A stretch of DNA of 64,000 nt from an uncultured Hyphomicrobiales bacterium. Lineage in GTDB: Bacteria; Pseudomonadota; Alphaproteobacteria; Rhizobiales; Devosiaceae. Below, piece by piece: positions 16,156 through 25,582 of this stretch. The DNA lies in assembly GCA_903828145.1 (NCBI GenBank), contig CAIKKY010000029.1:1-64000 (forward strand), written 5' to 3'. The notes under the pieces were generated by a model. The model worked only from the letters and a program-made list of their open reading frames with translations. It was not told the origin of the DNA and did not search any database. A program made the translations under genes and the position numbers. The first letter of the stretch is position 1. Each line of letters starts with the position of its first letter.

Positions 16156-17678
16156 GGCGTGGTCCTTTCGGCCGTGCCGGTGCGCACGCCGGCGGGCGTC
16201 AATTGCTGAAGAGCGAGGGTTTGGTCGAGGTGGCGGGCCCGCCACGCGAGCAGTTTTTCGGCGAAGAGCAGGCGGGTTTTGAGGTGCGCCGGGTCTTCGG
16301 CGAGGTTGATGCACTCGGCGGGGTCATCGACGAGGTTAAAGAGCAGCGGCGGCAGCGCCTGAAAATGCACGTATTTCCAGGTTTTTGTCCGGACGACCGC
16401 CAGATTGAGTTCGGCGGAGCCCAGACCGAACCAGGTCTCGGTGGTGCCCGCTTCCACATCGCGGAAGTCGAACTCCCAATGCACCGCATCGCGCCAGGGT
16501 TCAGGTGGAGTGTCCCCAAGGAAGGCGCGCAGCGATTGACCATCCGGGTGATGGAGCGGCGCGACGCCTAAGAGATCAAGGAGCGTGGGGAACAGATCGA
16601 CAGCCTCGGTGAACGCCTCGACCCGGCGGCCTTCTACAGCGCCGGGCACGCGGAGGACGAGCGGCACGTGCTGGGACTGGTCGTGGAAGCCGCCCTTGCC
16701 GAGCGCGTAGTGATCGCCCAGCATTTCGGCGTGGTCCGAGGTGAGGATGATGATTGTATCGTCCCACTGGCCGGTCTGTTTCAGCGCTGTGAACACCCGG
16801 CCCAGTTGCGCGTCGACTTCGGCCACCATGCCGTAATAGGTCGCCCGGATCTGGCGGAACGCCGCGTCGGGGAGGTCGCGGACGAGGCCGGGCGCATCGC
16901 GCACGAAGCTTGCGGCGGGGGTCAGGGACAGGGCGCACTCAAGAAGCGGATGCAGCGCCGCCTCGGCCTCGGGGCTTTTGGCGCGCTGAAAGCCCGGCAC
17001 CTGATCCTTGTTGATCAGGGTGTTATAGGGCGCGGGTACGATAAAGGGCGGGTGCGGCCTCAGGTAGGAAAGATGCGCGAACCAGGGCCGTGTCCGGTCC
17101 TGCTCGCTGTGCCAGCGCAGCCATTCATCCGTCAGGTAGGCGGTCTGGGTCTCGTCGGCCCCATAGGCGGGCGGCGCATCGCTGATCGTGCCGCGCGGCA
17201 CGCCCACAGGACGATGGGCCTCGGTACTATCGGCAAAATGGGTGCCGCGCGCGCCCAGCCAGCTCAGCCACTGCCGCTCATCCTCGGGCAGGCGGGCGCG
17301 CAGGGTGAAGCCCGGCAGCACGCCTTCATAGGTCCGCAGCCACGGATCATCCGGGGCGTAGTGCCGCGGATCAGCCGATTGATCGGTATAGCCGAACAGG
17401 GTGGGGTCATACCCGGCGCGCCGGGCGGCCCGGGCGATATTGTCGAACCGGGCATCGAGCGGGGTACCATTGCGGCACACCCGGTTATTCATCTGGTAGA
17501 GCCCGGTATAGAGCGCTGCGCGGGCCGGGGAACAGGGGGACGCCTGCGAGAAATGATTGAGGAAAACCACAGCCTCTTCAGCAAAGGCATCAACATTCGG
17601 CGTCTTTACCGGGGTACGTCCGGCATAGCCCACGGCATCGCCGCGCCACTGATCGGCGGTAATGAACAGGATATTCAC
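16152..17678 (-). CDS. Sulfatase family hydrolase
   Basis: A 508-residue type I sulfatase (alkaline-phosphatase superfamily). The formylglycine motif is C49-S-P-A-R53 (SPCSPARAALYTG), and metal-binding acids are visible in ITADQWRGDAVG (D9) and TSDHAEMLGDH. It starts with GTG 17678 after GAGGAGACGACA, which fits the family N-terminus NILFITADQ. No signal peptide is present, so it is cytoplasmic and acts on an imported sulfate or phosphonate ester; an anaerobic or aerobic maturation enzyme must be elsewhere. It is coupled to sseA by a four-base overlap. Substrate is unknown. Confidence 0.85.
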   Translation of the reverse strand: MNILFITADQWRGDAVGYAGRTPVKTPNVDAFAEEAVVFLNHFSQASPCSPARAALYTGLYQMNNRVCRNGTPLDARFDNIARAARRAGYDPTLFGYTDQSADPRHYAPDDPWLRTYEGVLPGFTLRARLPEDERQWLSWLGARGTHFADSTEAHRPVGVPRGTISDAPPAYGADETQTAYLTDEWLRWHSEQDRTRPWFAHLSYLRPHPPFIVPAPYNTLINKDQVPGFQRAKSPEAEAALHPLLECALSLTPAASFVRDAPGLVRDLPDAAFRQIRATYYGMVAEVDAQLGRVFTALKQTGQWDDTIIILTSDHAEMLGDHYALGKGGFHDQSQHVPLVLRVPGAVEGRRVEAFTEAVDLFPTLLDLLGVAPLHHPDGQSLRAFLGDTPPEPWRDAVHWEFDFRDVEAGTTETWFGLGSAELNLAVVRTKTWKYVHFQALPPLLFNLVDDPAECINLAEDPAHLKTRLLFAEKLLAWRARHLDQTLALQQLTPAGVRTGTAERTTP

Positions 17679-17911
17679 TGTCGTCTCCTCGCGCGGGGCA
17701 CCGGGGCGGTGGTTCAACAGATCGGCCGATTTGCGGCGCACAGCAAGCCCCGCGAATCCGGGCTGCTCATCTTGTAAAGCCCAGATTTATGACAATACCG
17801 GAACAGCCGGGTTGAGGTGCAGCCGCTAACACCGTTTTATCGCGCCGTGGCCGGGACGCTGCTGCCTGACATGCACAGGATTGGCAGTCATGCCCGGCCA
17901 CTGCCGTCCTC

Positions 17912-18949
17912 TTACGCCTTGGCGCGGGGATCGGCGGGGGCGGGACCGCTCGATTCGCGCAGCACCAGTTCGACCGGCCACAGCTCATGGATGGAACTGG
18001 GCGGTTTGCCCGCAAGGATCTGCAGCGCCAGCTCGGCAATACGCGCGCCAGCGGCCCGGATCGACGAGCGCGTCGTCGACATCGACGGCACCATGTTATC
18101 GGCATTGAGATAGGGAAATACGTCGTCATGGGCGATCATGGACACGTCTTTGCCCAAGTCGAGCCCGGCAAGCCGCAAAGCGCGGAAGACCCCGAGGGCC
18201 GTCATCATGGAGCCGGCCAGAAAAGCCGTCGGGCGTGGCGTCATTTCGAGGAAGGCCTGCGCCAGCCGTAAGCCGTTTTCATCGGTGAAGCGGCCGCCGC
18301 CGATCAGTTGCGGATCGGGCGTCAGCCCGCGTGCCAGCATGGCGGAGCGAAAGCCCTGATCGCGGTGGATGGCGAAGGTCTGTTCTTCCGGGCCATTAAT
18401 CATGGCGATGTGCCTGTGGCCGAGGTCGATGAGATGGGCGGTGGCGCGGCGGAACGCGCCCTCGTTGTCGATATCAAGCCAGGCGTGGGGCAGGGGCGAG
18501 TCCACCCGGCCATGCAGCACGAAAGGCAGGCCGAGATCGGTCAGCTCCTTGATGCGTCGATCATTGATGATCGGGGCTGAAATGATGACGGCATCGACGC
18601 GATGGCTCTCGGCCAGCCGCCGGAACACCGGCACTTCATCTTCATTGTCGAGCGGAGCGACGAGCAGGTCGATTTCCTGCTGGGCCAGCCGCTCGGCGAG
18701 GCCGGAGAGGAATTCGGACATGTGGGGGCCAAAGGCCATGTTGCGCTGGATGGGCAGGGCGACCCCAATCGCCCCGGCGCGGCCGGTGGCCAGGCGCCGG
18801 GCACTGGCGTTGGCGCGATAGCCGAGCCGCAGGGCAGCCTCGGTCACGCGTTCGCGGGTGGCCTCATTAACCTCGGGATAGCCGTTGAGGGCCCGGCTGA
18901 CCGTGGTTTGTGACAGGCCGAGTTCGGCTGCCAGATCCTTGAGCTTCAT
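17912..18949 (-). CDS. thuR: LacI-family regulator of the thu operon (ThuR-like)
   Basis: A 345-residue LacI/GalR repressor. The N-terminal helix-turn-helix is LKDLAAELGLSQTTVSRALNGYPEV (residues 3-27), followed by the hinge helix region NASARRLATGRAGAIGV. The periplasmic-binding-like effector domain begins at about 60 and carries DIDNEGAFRRATAHLIDLGHRHIAMI. It is transcribed away from thuE across a 440-base gap that contains two LacI-type palindromes, so it most likely represses thuEFGKAB, with disaccharide as inducer. Known thuR loci of rhizobia have this arrangement. Assignment rests on position and fold. Confidence 0.85.
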   Translation of the reverse strand: MKLKDLAAELGLSQTTVSRALNGYPEVNEATRERVTEAALRLGYRANASARRLATGRAGAIGVALPIQRNMAFGPHMSEFLSGLAERLAQQEIDLLVAPLDNEDEVPVFRRLAESHRVDAVIISAPIINDRRIKELTDLGLPFVLHGRVDSPLPHAWLDIDNEGAFRRATAHLIDLGHRHIAMINGPEEQTFAIHRDQGFRSAMLARGLTPDPQLIGGGRFTDENGLRLAQAFLEMTPRPTAFLAGSMMTALGVFRALRLAGLDLGKDVSMIAHDDVFPYLNADNMVPSMSTTRSSIRAAGARIAELALQILAGKPPSSIHELWPVELVLRESSGPAPADPRAKA

Positions 18950-19069
18950 GGCCTCTCCCGGTCAGCCTCGAGCCCCACCCCGCGCGGGTTGGTCCCTTCG
19001 TGAAGCCGACGTGAGGATTGCATAAAGCGGCTTGTCGGCCCCGGCAAGCTAAAGCGCCGAGCAGGTTTT

Positions 19070-19083
19070 CCAAAGCGTTTTGA
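19070..19083. promoter_or_regulatory. LacI-type operator 1 (thuR side)
   Basis: CCAAAGCGTTTTGA is an imperfect copy of the palindrome at 19248-19261, sharing the CAAAGCG core. It lies 120 bases upstream of the regulator start and so probably serves in autoregulation or looping. The rest of the 18950-19389 gap holds no gene I can support. Confidence 0.65.
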
Positions 19084-19247
19084 ACAAACGTCACGGCCAA
19101 GGCCCGTTGGATCGCGCCAAAGGTGGACGGTTTCGGGTCGATCCGACCGGAATTGTGAAAACCGAGCGCAAAATTCGCAGTCCTCTGCCTGTGATTTCGG
19201 CTCGGAATGACGCTTGACTCAGCCTGGGCTTTCGTCCAATTTTTTAG

Positions 19248-19261
19248 TCAAAGCGCTTTGA
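19248..19261. promoter_or_regulatory. LacI-type operator 2 (thuE side), perfect palindrome
   Basis: TCAAAGCGCTTTGA is a perfect 14-base palindrome with the central CG of LacI/GalR operators. It lies just after a TTGACT hexamer at 19214-19219 that may be the -35 box for thuE. Repressor bound here would block the promoter. The centre-to-centre distance to operator 1 is 178 bases. Confidence 0.8.
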
Positions 19262-19389
19262 ATGCTGACGAAGGCGAAAGTCTCACGCATCGGGGTTGCT
19301 TTGGGGAGGCAGATTAATCGACGGCTGGGCACGCGCCCATGACGGCGATGCCCTGTGCCTTCCGTCACATGCTTCATTGGGAGGACTAT

Positions 19390-20658
19390 ATGAAGATCAA
19401 GACTCTGATTGCCGGCCTTCTGGTCGGTGCCACACTGGGTGTTGTGGCTGCGCAGGCTGCCGATCTCGCAATCGTTTCCGGCGATACCGGCACGGGCCTC
19501 GAGTTCCTGCGTTCGCAGCTCGATACGTTCGAAAAAGAGACGGGCAACAAGGTGACGATCGTCCCGATGCCGTCTTCAACCACCGACCAGTTCGGCCAGT
19601 ACAAGCTTTGGCTCGCCGCTGGCAACAGCGACATCGACGTGTATCAGACCGACGTGATCTGGGCCCCGCAGCTTGCGGACCAGTTCCTCGATCTGAGCGA
19701 CGCCGCCAAAGACGTGGTGAAGGATCACTTCCCCTCGATCATCGAGTCGCAGACCGTGAACGGCAAGCTCGTTGCTCTGCCGGCCTTCACCGATGCGCCC
19801 GCGCTCTACTACCGCAAGGATCTGCTCGAGAAGTACGGCAAGTCCGTGCCGAAGACCTGGGCTGAACTCGCCGCCACGGCGAAGGAAATCCAGGACGCCG
19901 AGCGCGCAGCCGGCGCTGCCGACATGCAGGGTTTCGTCTTCCAGGGTAATTCCTATGAAGGCCTGACCTGCGACGCCCTTGAATGGGTGAAGTCGTTCGG
20001 CGGCGGTCAGATCGTTGAGCCCGATGGGTCGATCTCGATCAACAACCCGCAGGCGATTGCTGCTCTCGAAGCGGCCAAGAGCTGGGTTGGCTCCATCGCG
20101 CCGGAAGGCGTGCTGGCCTATCAGGAAGAAGAAAGCCGCGGCGTGTGGCAGCTCGGCAATGCCGTGTTCATGCGCAACTGGCCGTATGCTTTCCAGCTCG
20201 GCAATGGCGATGACTCGGCCGTGAAGGGCAAGTTCGACGTGGCTCCGCTGCCGGCTGGTGAGGGCGAAGGCGCCCGCTCCGCCGCGACGCTGGGCGGCTG
20301 GAACGTTGCCGTGTCGAAGTACTCGAAGAACCCGGACGAAGCCGTCAAGCTCGCCCTCTTCCTGTCCTCGACCGCCGTGCAGAAAGAACGCGCGATCAAG
20401 CAGTCGAACCTGCCGACGATCGTGGCTCTGTATGACGACGCCGACATTGCAACGGCCATGCCGATCATCCCGCGCTGGAAGGACGTTTTCCTGAACGCCG
20501 TTCCGCGTCCGTCGGCACCGACCAAGGTGAAGTACAACGAAGTGTCGAACCTGTTCTGGTCGGCCGTGCATGACACGCTGTCGGGCACCGGTACTGCCGC
20601 CGAAAACCTCGAGCTGCTTGAAGCCAAGCTGACCGAGCTCAAGGGCGAAGCCTGGTAA
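19390..20658 (+). CDS. thuE: Trehalose/maltose-type ABC transporter substrate-binding protein
   Basis: A 422-residue periplasmic family 1 (MalE-like) sugar-binding protein. The signal peptide is MKIKTLIAGLLVGATLGVVAAQA, cut after AQA, and the mature protein starts ADLAIVSGDTGTGLEFLRSQ. The start ATG 19390 follows GGGAGGAC. It is the first gene of an operon whose content and order (E, F, G, K, A, B) match rhizobial thu, which imports trehalose, maltose and sucrose. A GC-rich stem-loop follows its stop, as often seen when the binding protein must be made in excess. Confidence 0.92.
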   Translation: MKIKTLIAGLLVGATLGVVAAQAADLAIVSGDTGTGLEFLRSQLDTFEKETGNKVTIVPMPSSTTDQFGQYKLWLAAGNSDIDVYQTDVIWAPQLADQFLDLSDAAKDVVKDHFPSIIESQTVNGKLVALPAFTDAPALYYRKDLLEKYGKSVPKTWAELAATAKEIQDAERAAGAADMQGFVFQGNSYEGLTCDALEWVKSFGGGQIVEPDGSISINNPQAIAALEAAKSWVGSIAPEGVLAYQEEESRGVWQLGNAVFMRNWPYAFQLGNGDDSAVKGKFDVAPLPAGEGEGARSAATLGGWNVAVSKYSKNPDEAVKLALFLSSTAVQKERAIKQSNLPTIVALYDDADIATAMPIIPRWKDVFLNAVPRPSAPTKVKYNEVSNLFWSAVHDTLSGTGTAAENLELLEAKLTELKGEAW

Positions 20659-20673
20659 GAACCAAAGACTAAG

Positions 20674-20698
20674 CCGGGGGGCGGTTTCCGCCTCCCGG
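20674..20698 (+). other. Intercistronic stem-loop between thuE and thuF
   Basis: CCGGGGGGCGG and CCGCCTCCCGG pair across a TTT loop with one G-U wobble, 16 bases after the thuE stop. Without a T-run it is more likely an mRNA-stabilising or partly terminating hairpin than a full terminator. Confidence 0.6.
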
Positions 20699-20731
20699 AC
20701 TTTCGTATTCTGAGGGGCTGGGGAGACACTC

Positions 20732-21715
20732 ATGACCACCGAAGCGCTCGCACCGCCCAAGGCGGTTGCCGCACGACGCCATGCTGCGTCGGAATTGACC
20801 CGATCGCGTGTGCGCTCTGCGATGATCTTCCTCTTGCCCATGCTCATTGCGCTGGCGATTGTCGCCGGCTGGCCGCTGCTCAGGACCATCTATTTCTCGC
20901 TCACCGATACCTCGCTGACCAACCTGTATGGCGGCAAGTTCGTGGGCTTCAAAAACTACCTCGGCTGGACCACGTTGAAGAGTGGTCGCACGATTTTCTC
21001 CGGCCTGCTGGTTGATCCGGTGTGGTGGAACGCCGTCGGCAATACCGTGCGCTTTGCGGTGGTGTCGGTCGCACTCGAAACCGTGATCGGCATGATCGTG
21101 GCGCTGGTGCTCAACGCAGAATTCAAGGGCCGCGGCATTGTCCGCGCCGCCATTCTGGTGCCGTGGGCCATTCCCACCATCGTCTCCGCCAAAATGTGGG
21201 CCTGGATGCTGAACGATCAGTTCGGCATCATCAACGACATGCTGATGCGCCTGGGGCTGATTTCGACCAAGATCGCCTGGACCGCATCGGCCGACACGGC
21301 GATGACGGCGGTGCTGATCGTCGATATCTGGAAGACGACGCCGTTCATGGCGCTTTTGATCCTCGCGGGCCTGCAGATGGTGCCCAAGGATGTCTATGAA
21401 GCGGCGCGTATCGATGGTGTGCATCCGATCAAGGTGTTTTTCCGCGTGACGCTGCCGCTGGTGCGCCCGGCGCTGATGGTGGCGGTGATTTTCCGCCTTC
21501 TCGATGCCATGCGGATTTTCGATCTCGTCTATGTGCTGACGCCCAATAGCTCGGCCACCGAGACCATGAGCGTGGTGAGCCGCGAGAACCTGTTTGATTT
21601 CGACAAGTTCGCCTATGGCTCGGCGCAATCGACCCTGCTGTTTCTCATCATCGCCGTGATGACCGGCATCTATATCTGGCTGGGCAATGTGCGCTTTGAC
21701 GGGGGAGATCGCTGA
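20732..21715 (+). CDS. thuF: Sugar ABC transporter permease ThuF
   Basis: A 327-residue inner-membrane permease of the MalF type with six or more membrane helices, beginning at about residue 31 (SAMIFLLPMLIALAIV). The EAA loop is EAARIDGVHPIKVFFRVTLPLVRPAL (about 225-250), which contacts the ATPase. The ATG at 20732 lies after GGGGAGACACTC. Its stop codon shares one base with the thuG start. Confidence 0.92.
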   Translation: MTTEALAPPKAVAARRHAASELTRSRVRSAMIFLLPMLIALAIVAGWPLLRTIYFSLTDTSLTNLYGGKFVGFKNYLGWTTLKSGRTIFSGLLVDPVWWNAVGNTVRFAVVSVALETVIGMIVALVLNAEFKGRGIVRAAILVPWAIPTIVSAKMWAWMLNDQFGIINDMLMRLGLISTKIAWTASADTAMTAVLIVDIWKTTPFMALLILAGLQMVPKDVYEAARIDGVHPIKVFFRVTLPLVRPALMVAVIFRLLDAMRIFDLVYVLTPNSSATETMSVVSRENLFDFDKFAYGSAQSTLLFLIIAVMTGIYIWLGNVRFDGGDR

Positions 21716-22545
21716 TGGCCTGGACGATCCTCAAAAAGACCGCGTTTTACGCGCTCGTCGTCTTCATCGTCGTCGTGGCAGTCTTCCCGTTCTATTACGC
21801 GATCCTCACCAGCTTCAAATCCGGAACCGACCTGTTCCGCGTCACCTATTGGCCCACGGGCTTCTCGCTGGAAAATTATGTGAAGGTGCTCAATACCGGC
21901 AGCTTCCCGCAGAACCTGCTGAACTCGGTGTTCATCGCCACGGTGACCGTGCTTGGCGCGCTGTTCCTTGCGGTCACGGCATCCTTTGCGCTCAGCCGCG
22001 TGCGGTTCCGGGGGCGGGGCACGCTGCTCATGGTGATCCTCGGGGTCTCGATGTTCCCGCAGATTGCGGTGCTCGCCGGGTTGTTCGAGCTGATCCGCTT
22101 CCTCGGCATCTACAATACGCCCTGGGCGCTGATTTTCTCGTACACGATCTTCACGCTGCCCTTCACGGTGTGGGTGCTCACCACCTTCATGCGCGATCTG
22201 CCTATTGAAATCGAAGAGGCGGCCATCGTCGATGGAGCGACGCCCTGGGTGATCATCACGCGGGTGTTCATGCCCCTGATGTGGCCGGCGCTCGTCACCA
22301 CCGGGCTACTCGCCTTCATCGGGGCGTGGAACGAATTCCTGTTCGCGCTCACCTTCACCTCATCGAATGCAACCCGCACCGTGCCGGTGGCGATCTCGAT
22401 GCTCTCGGGCGGCTCCGAGCATGAAATCCCCTGGGGCAACATCATGGCGGCCTCGGTCATCGTCACCATACCGCTTGTTGCTCTCGTCCTCATTTTTCAA
22501 CGCAAGATCATTTCCGGCCTGACCGCCGGCGGCGTGAAAGGCTAA
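21715..22545 (+). CDS. thuG: Sugar ABC transporter permease ThuG
   Basis: A 276-residue MalG-type permease. The N-terminal helix is AFYALVVFIVVVAVFPFYYAIL, and the EAA loop is EEAAIVDGATPWVIITRVFMPLMWPAL (about 163-188). The C-terminal helix ends in FQRKIISGLTAGGVKG, the usual MalG tail. It overlaps thuF by one base, so the two are tightly coupled and form the membrane channel with ThuK. Confidence 0.92.
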   Translation: MAWTILKKTAFYALVVFIVVVAVFPFYYAILTSFKSGTDLFRVTYWPTGFSLENYVKVLNTGSFPQNLLNSVFIATVTVLGALFLAVTASFALSRVRFRGRGTLLMVILGVSMFPQIAVLAGLFELIRFLGIYNTPWALIFSYTIFTLPFTVWVLTTFMRDLPIEIEEAAIVDGATPWVIITRVFMPLMWPALVTTGLLAFIGAWNEFLFALTFTSSNATRTVPVAISMLSGGSEHEIPWGNIMAASVIVTIPLVALVLIFQRKIISGLTAGGVKG

Positions 22546-22549
22546 ATTC

Positions 22550-23557
22550 ATGGCGCAGATCGTACTCAAAAACATCCGCAAGTCCTTCGGCGCCGTCGAA
22601 GTGATCAGGGGGGTCGACCTCGAGATCAGGAGCGGGGAGTTCATGGTGTTTGTCGGGCCCTCGGGCTGCGGCAAGTCCACCCTGTTGCGCCTGATGGCGG
22701 GGCTCGAGGACATCAGTTCGGGCGACATGATGTTTGATGGCGAGCGGGTCAATGCGCTGGCGCCCTCAAAGCGCGGCATTGCCATGGTGTTCCAGTCCTA
22801 TGCGCTCTACCCGCATATGACGGTGTACGAGAACATGGCTTTTGGCATGCAGCTGGCGAAATCAGACGCTGATGCGGTGAAGACCCGCGTCGAGGCGGCG
22901 GCCGACATGCTGCAGATCACGCCCTACCTTAAGCGCCTGCCCAAGCAGCTCTCGGGCGGGCAGCGCCAGCGCGTTGCGATTGGCCGTGCCATTGTGCGCG
23001 ATCCGCGCGTGTTCCTGTTCGATGAGCCTTTGTCCAACCTCGATGCGGCGCTGCGCGTCGCCACCCGGCTGGAAATCGCCAAGCTTCACCATGCCATGAA
23101 CACGGCGACCATGGTCTATGTGACCCATGACCAGGTGGAGGCCATGACGCTGGCCGACCGGATCTGCGTGTTGCGCGATGGTCTGGTTGAGCAGGTCGGC
23201 ACACCGCTTGAACTTTATGAAAATCCGCAATCGCTGTTTGTGGCCGGGTTCATCGGCTCGCCGAAGATGAATTTTCTCACCGGCGCCCACGCGGCGCGCT
23301 ACCGGGCCGAAACCATTGGCATCCGGCCCGAGCACCTGGTGCTCGGCACGGGCGATGAGGCCTGGACCGGGACGGTGGTCCATTCGGAAAACCTGGGGTC
23401 GGATACCTTTGTCTATATCGACATTGGTGCAGAAGAGCCGCTCAACATGCGCGAAGATGGCACGACGCGGCACAAGCCCGGTGACACACTTTCGGTGAAG
23501 CCGCTCGAGGGTCGGGTGCACCGCTTCGATACGGCCGGCAAGCCCATCGCGGGCTGA
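22550..23557 (+). CDS. thuK: Sugar ABC transporter ATP-binding protein ThuK
   Basis: A 335-residue MalK/UgpC-type ATPase. Walker A is GPSGCGKST (residues 36-44), the signature LSGGQRQRVAIGRA is at about 133-146, Walker B is VFLFDEPLSNLD, and the H-loop is YVTHDQVEAM. A short TOBE/OB regulatory tail follows (IGIRPEHLVLG, TFVYIDIGAEEPLN), slightly shorter than in many MalK proteins. It starts four bases after thuG. It powers uptake of trehalose or maltose by ThuEFG. Confidence 0.92.
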   Translation: MAQIVLKNIRKSFGAVEVIRGVDLEIRSGEFMVFVGPSGCGKSTLLRLMAGLEDISSGDMMFDGERVNALAPSKRGIAMVFQSYALYPHMTVYENMAFGMQLAKSDADAVKTRVEAAADMLQITPYLKRLPKQLSGGQRQRVAIGRAIVRDPRVFLFDEPLSNLDAALRVATRLEIAKLHHAMNTATMVYVTHDQVEAMTLADRICVLRDGLVEQVGTPLELYENPQSLFVAGFIGSPKMNFLTGAHAARYRAETIGIRPEHLVLGTGDEAWTGTVVHSENLGSDTFVYIDIGAEEPLNMREDGTTRHKPGDTLSVKPLEGRVHRFDTAGKPIAG

Positions 23558-23692
23558 ACCGGGGAACCGGACCCTTATGCATCGGGCGGCGGTTTTTGAG
23601 CGCGCGCCGGTGCAGTGAGACGATGACTTCAACCGTTTTGACACCGCGTCGGGCCCCTGAGCCTCGGGCTGTGGCACAAGAGGAGATGCATG

Positions 23693-24466
23693 ATGGCAAT
23701 CAAGGTTACGGTGTGGGGCGAAAACGTCCACGAGCAGAAGAACAAGTTCGTGGCGGAACTCTATCCCATCGGGATGCATGGGCAGATCGCCAAGCTGGTG
23801 GGCGAAGACAAGGCCTTCACGGTCTCGACCGTCACCTTGCAGGATGCCGACCACGGGCTCACCGAGCAGAAGCTGGCCGAGACCGATGTGCTGGTGTGGT
23901 GGGGTCATGCCGCCCATGAGAAGGTCGAAGACCGGATCGTGGACCGTGTGGTGCAGCGGGTGTGGGAAGGCATGGGGCTGATCGTGCTTCACTCGGGCCA
24001 CCACTCCAAAGTATTCAAGCGCCTGATGGGCACCCCGGCGAACCTGCATTGGCGCGAAGCGGGCGAACGCGAGCGCATCTGGGTCGTGAACCCCGGCCAT
24101 CCGATTGCCAAGGGCCTGCCGCCGTTCTTCGAGCTTGAAACCGAAGAAATGTATGGCGAGCCCTTCTCGGTGCCCGAGCCGCTCGAAACCGTGTTCGTGT
24201 CGTGGTTCCAGGGCGGCGAAGTGTTCCGCTCGGGCCTCACCTACCGGCGCGGCGCGGGCAATATCTTCTACTTCCGCCCCGGCCATGAAACCTACCCGAC
24301 CTATCACGACAAGATGGTCGGCCAGGTGATCCGCAACGCGGCGCACTGGGCCTATAACCCGGAAAACAACGCGCACCTGCTGAAGGCGCCGAATACGCCG
24401 GTTGAAAAGGCGCTCGAAAAGATCGTTGAGCGCGGCGCCAAGCTCACCAGCCACCCCACGTCCTGA
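23693..24466 (+). CDS. thuA: ThuA trehalose utilization protein
   Basis: A 257-residue protein of the ThuA/glutamine-amidotransferase-like fold. Conserved stretches are [36 protein letters not shown] and [14 protein letters not shown]. With ThuB it acts on imported trehalose, maltose or sucrose through 3-keto-disaccharide intermediates; this is known for the rhizobial pair. The ATG at 23693 is seven bases after GAGGAG, so it is preferred over ATG 23690. A 135-base gap separates it from thuK, with no clear terminator. Confidence 0.93.
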   Translation: MAIKVTVWGENVHEQKNKFVAELYPIGMHGQIAKLVGEDKAFTVSTVTLQDADHGLTEQKLAETDVLVWWGHAAHEKVEDRIVDRVVQRVWEGMGLIVLHSGHHSKVFKRLMGTPANLHWREAGERERIWVVNPGHPIAKGLPPFFELETEEMYGEPFSVPEPLETVFVSWFQGGEVFRSGLTYRRGAGNIFYFRPGHETYPTYHDKMVGQVIRNAAHWAYNPENNAHLLKAPNTPVEKALEKIVERGAKLTSHPTS

Positions 24467-24478
24467 GGTTATAAGTCG

Positions 24479-25525
24479 ATGCGTCTACTCGTTCTCGGTA
24501 CGGGCGGCATGGCTGCGCACCATGCCACCCATTTCGCGCAGATTGACGGCGTGTCGGTTGTGGGCGGCGTTGATGTCGATCCCAACCGGCTGGCCAAATT
24601 CAATGCCACGCATAACATTCCCAATGGCTTCGCTTCGCTCGATGCGGCGCTGCAGTGGGGGCAGTTCGACGCCATCACCAATGTAACGCCGGACTCGATC
24701 CACCACCCGACCTCGATTGCCGCGCTCAAGGCCGGCAAGCATGTGTTCTGTGAAAAGCCGCTGGCAACGGACGCGCAGAAGGCGTTCGAGATGGTCGACG
24801 TGGCCGAAACTTCCGGCCTCATCAACATGGTCAACCTGACCTATCGCAATGTGGCGCAGTTGCAGAAGGCGCGCGAAATCGTGCTCTCGGGCCAGATTGG
24901 CGCGGTCAAGCATGTTGAAGCGAGCTATCTGCAGAGCTGGCTCGTTTCCAAGGCCTGGGGCGATTGGCGCACGGAAAGCCAGTGGCTGTGGCGGCTGTCG
25001 AAAAAGCACGGCTCCAACGGCGTGCTGGGCGATATTGGCGTGCATATTCTCGATTTTGCCTCGTTTGGCTCGGGGCTCGAGATCGATCATGTGTTTGCGC
25101 GGCTCAAGACCTTCGACAAGGCTCCGGGCAACAAGATCGGCGAGTATGATCTCGATGCCAATGACAGCTTCACCATGGCGGTTGATTTTGACAATGGCGC
25201 GCTCGGCGTGATCCATGCCAGCCGCTGGGCGACCGGGCATATGAACGAGCTGCGCCTTCGCGTTTATGGCGAAAAGGGCGGCGTTGAAGTGCAGCACCGG
25301 CACGATGGCTCGCGGCTGCGCGTCTGCCTCGGCGAGGATGTTGAAAGCGGCGCCTGGCAGGAAGTGGATGTGCCGACCGTGCCCACCAATTACCAGCGCT
25401 TTGCTGAAGCGGTGCGGACCGGCACCATGCAGGAGCCGTCGTTCCGTCACGCGGCCAATTTGCAGAAGGTGCTTGATCTGGCTCAGGTCACCGATCGCGA
25501 ACGGCGGGAAATGGCAGCGCGGTGA
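24479..25525 (+). CDS. thuB: ThuB Gfo/Idh/MocA-type oxidoreductase
   Basis: A 348-residue NAD(P)-dependent Gfo/Idh/MocA protein. The Rossmann region is MRLLVLGTGGMAAHHATHF (residues 1-19) and the family signature CEKPLATDAQKAF contains the EKP motif (about 99-101). Downstream, GDIGVHILDFASFG carries the GxHxxD motif used in catalysis. It oxidises disaccharides to 3-keto forms together with ThuA. It is the last gene of the thu operon, ending before a clear intrinsic terminator. Confidence 0.93.
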   Translation: MRLLVLGTGGMAAHHATHFAQIDGVSVVGGVDVDPNRLAKFNATHNIPNGFASLDAALQWGQFDAITNVTPDSIHHPTSIAALKAGKHVFCEKPLATDAQKAFEMVDVAETSGLINMVNLTYRNVAQLQKAREIVLSGQIGAVKHVEASYLQSWLVSKAWGDWRTESQWLWRLSKKHGSNGVLGDIGVHILDFASFGSGLEIDHVFARLKTFDKAPGNKIGEYDLDANDSFTMAVDFDNGALGVIHASRWATGHMNELRLRVYGEKGGVEVQHRHDGSRLRVCLGEDVESGAWQEVDVPTVPTNYQRFAEAVRTGTMQEPSFRHAANLQKVLDLAQVTDRERREMAAR

Positions 25526-25582
25526 GACGGTTATACGTAAATACGCGTGTAAACTAAATAGCCTCTAGTTGCAGGCCAGACT

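Noticed and set aside
22862-24454. 530-codon minus-strand frame crossing thuK and thuA
   Set aside because: It crosses two firmly identified plus-strand genes and has no domain.
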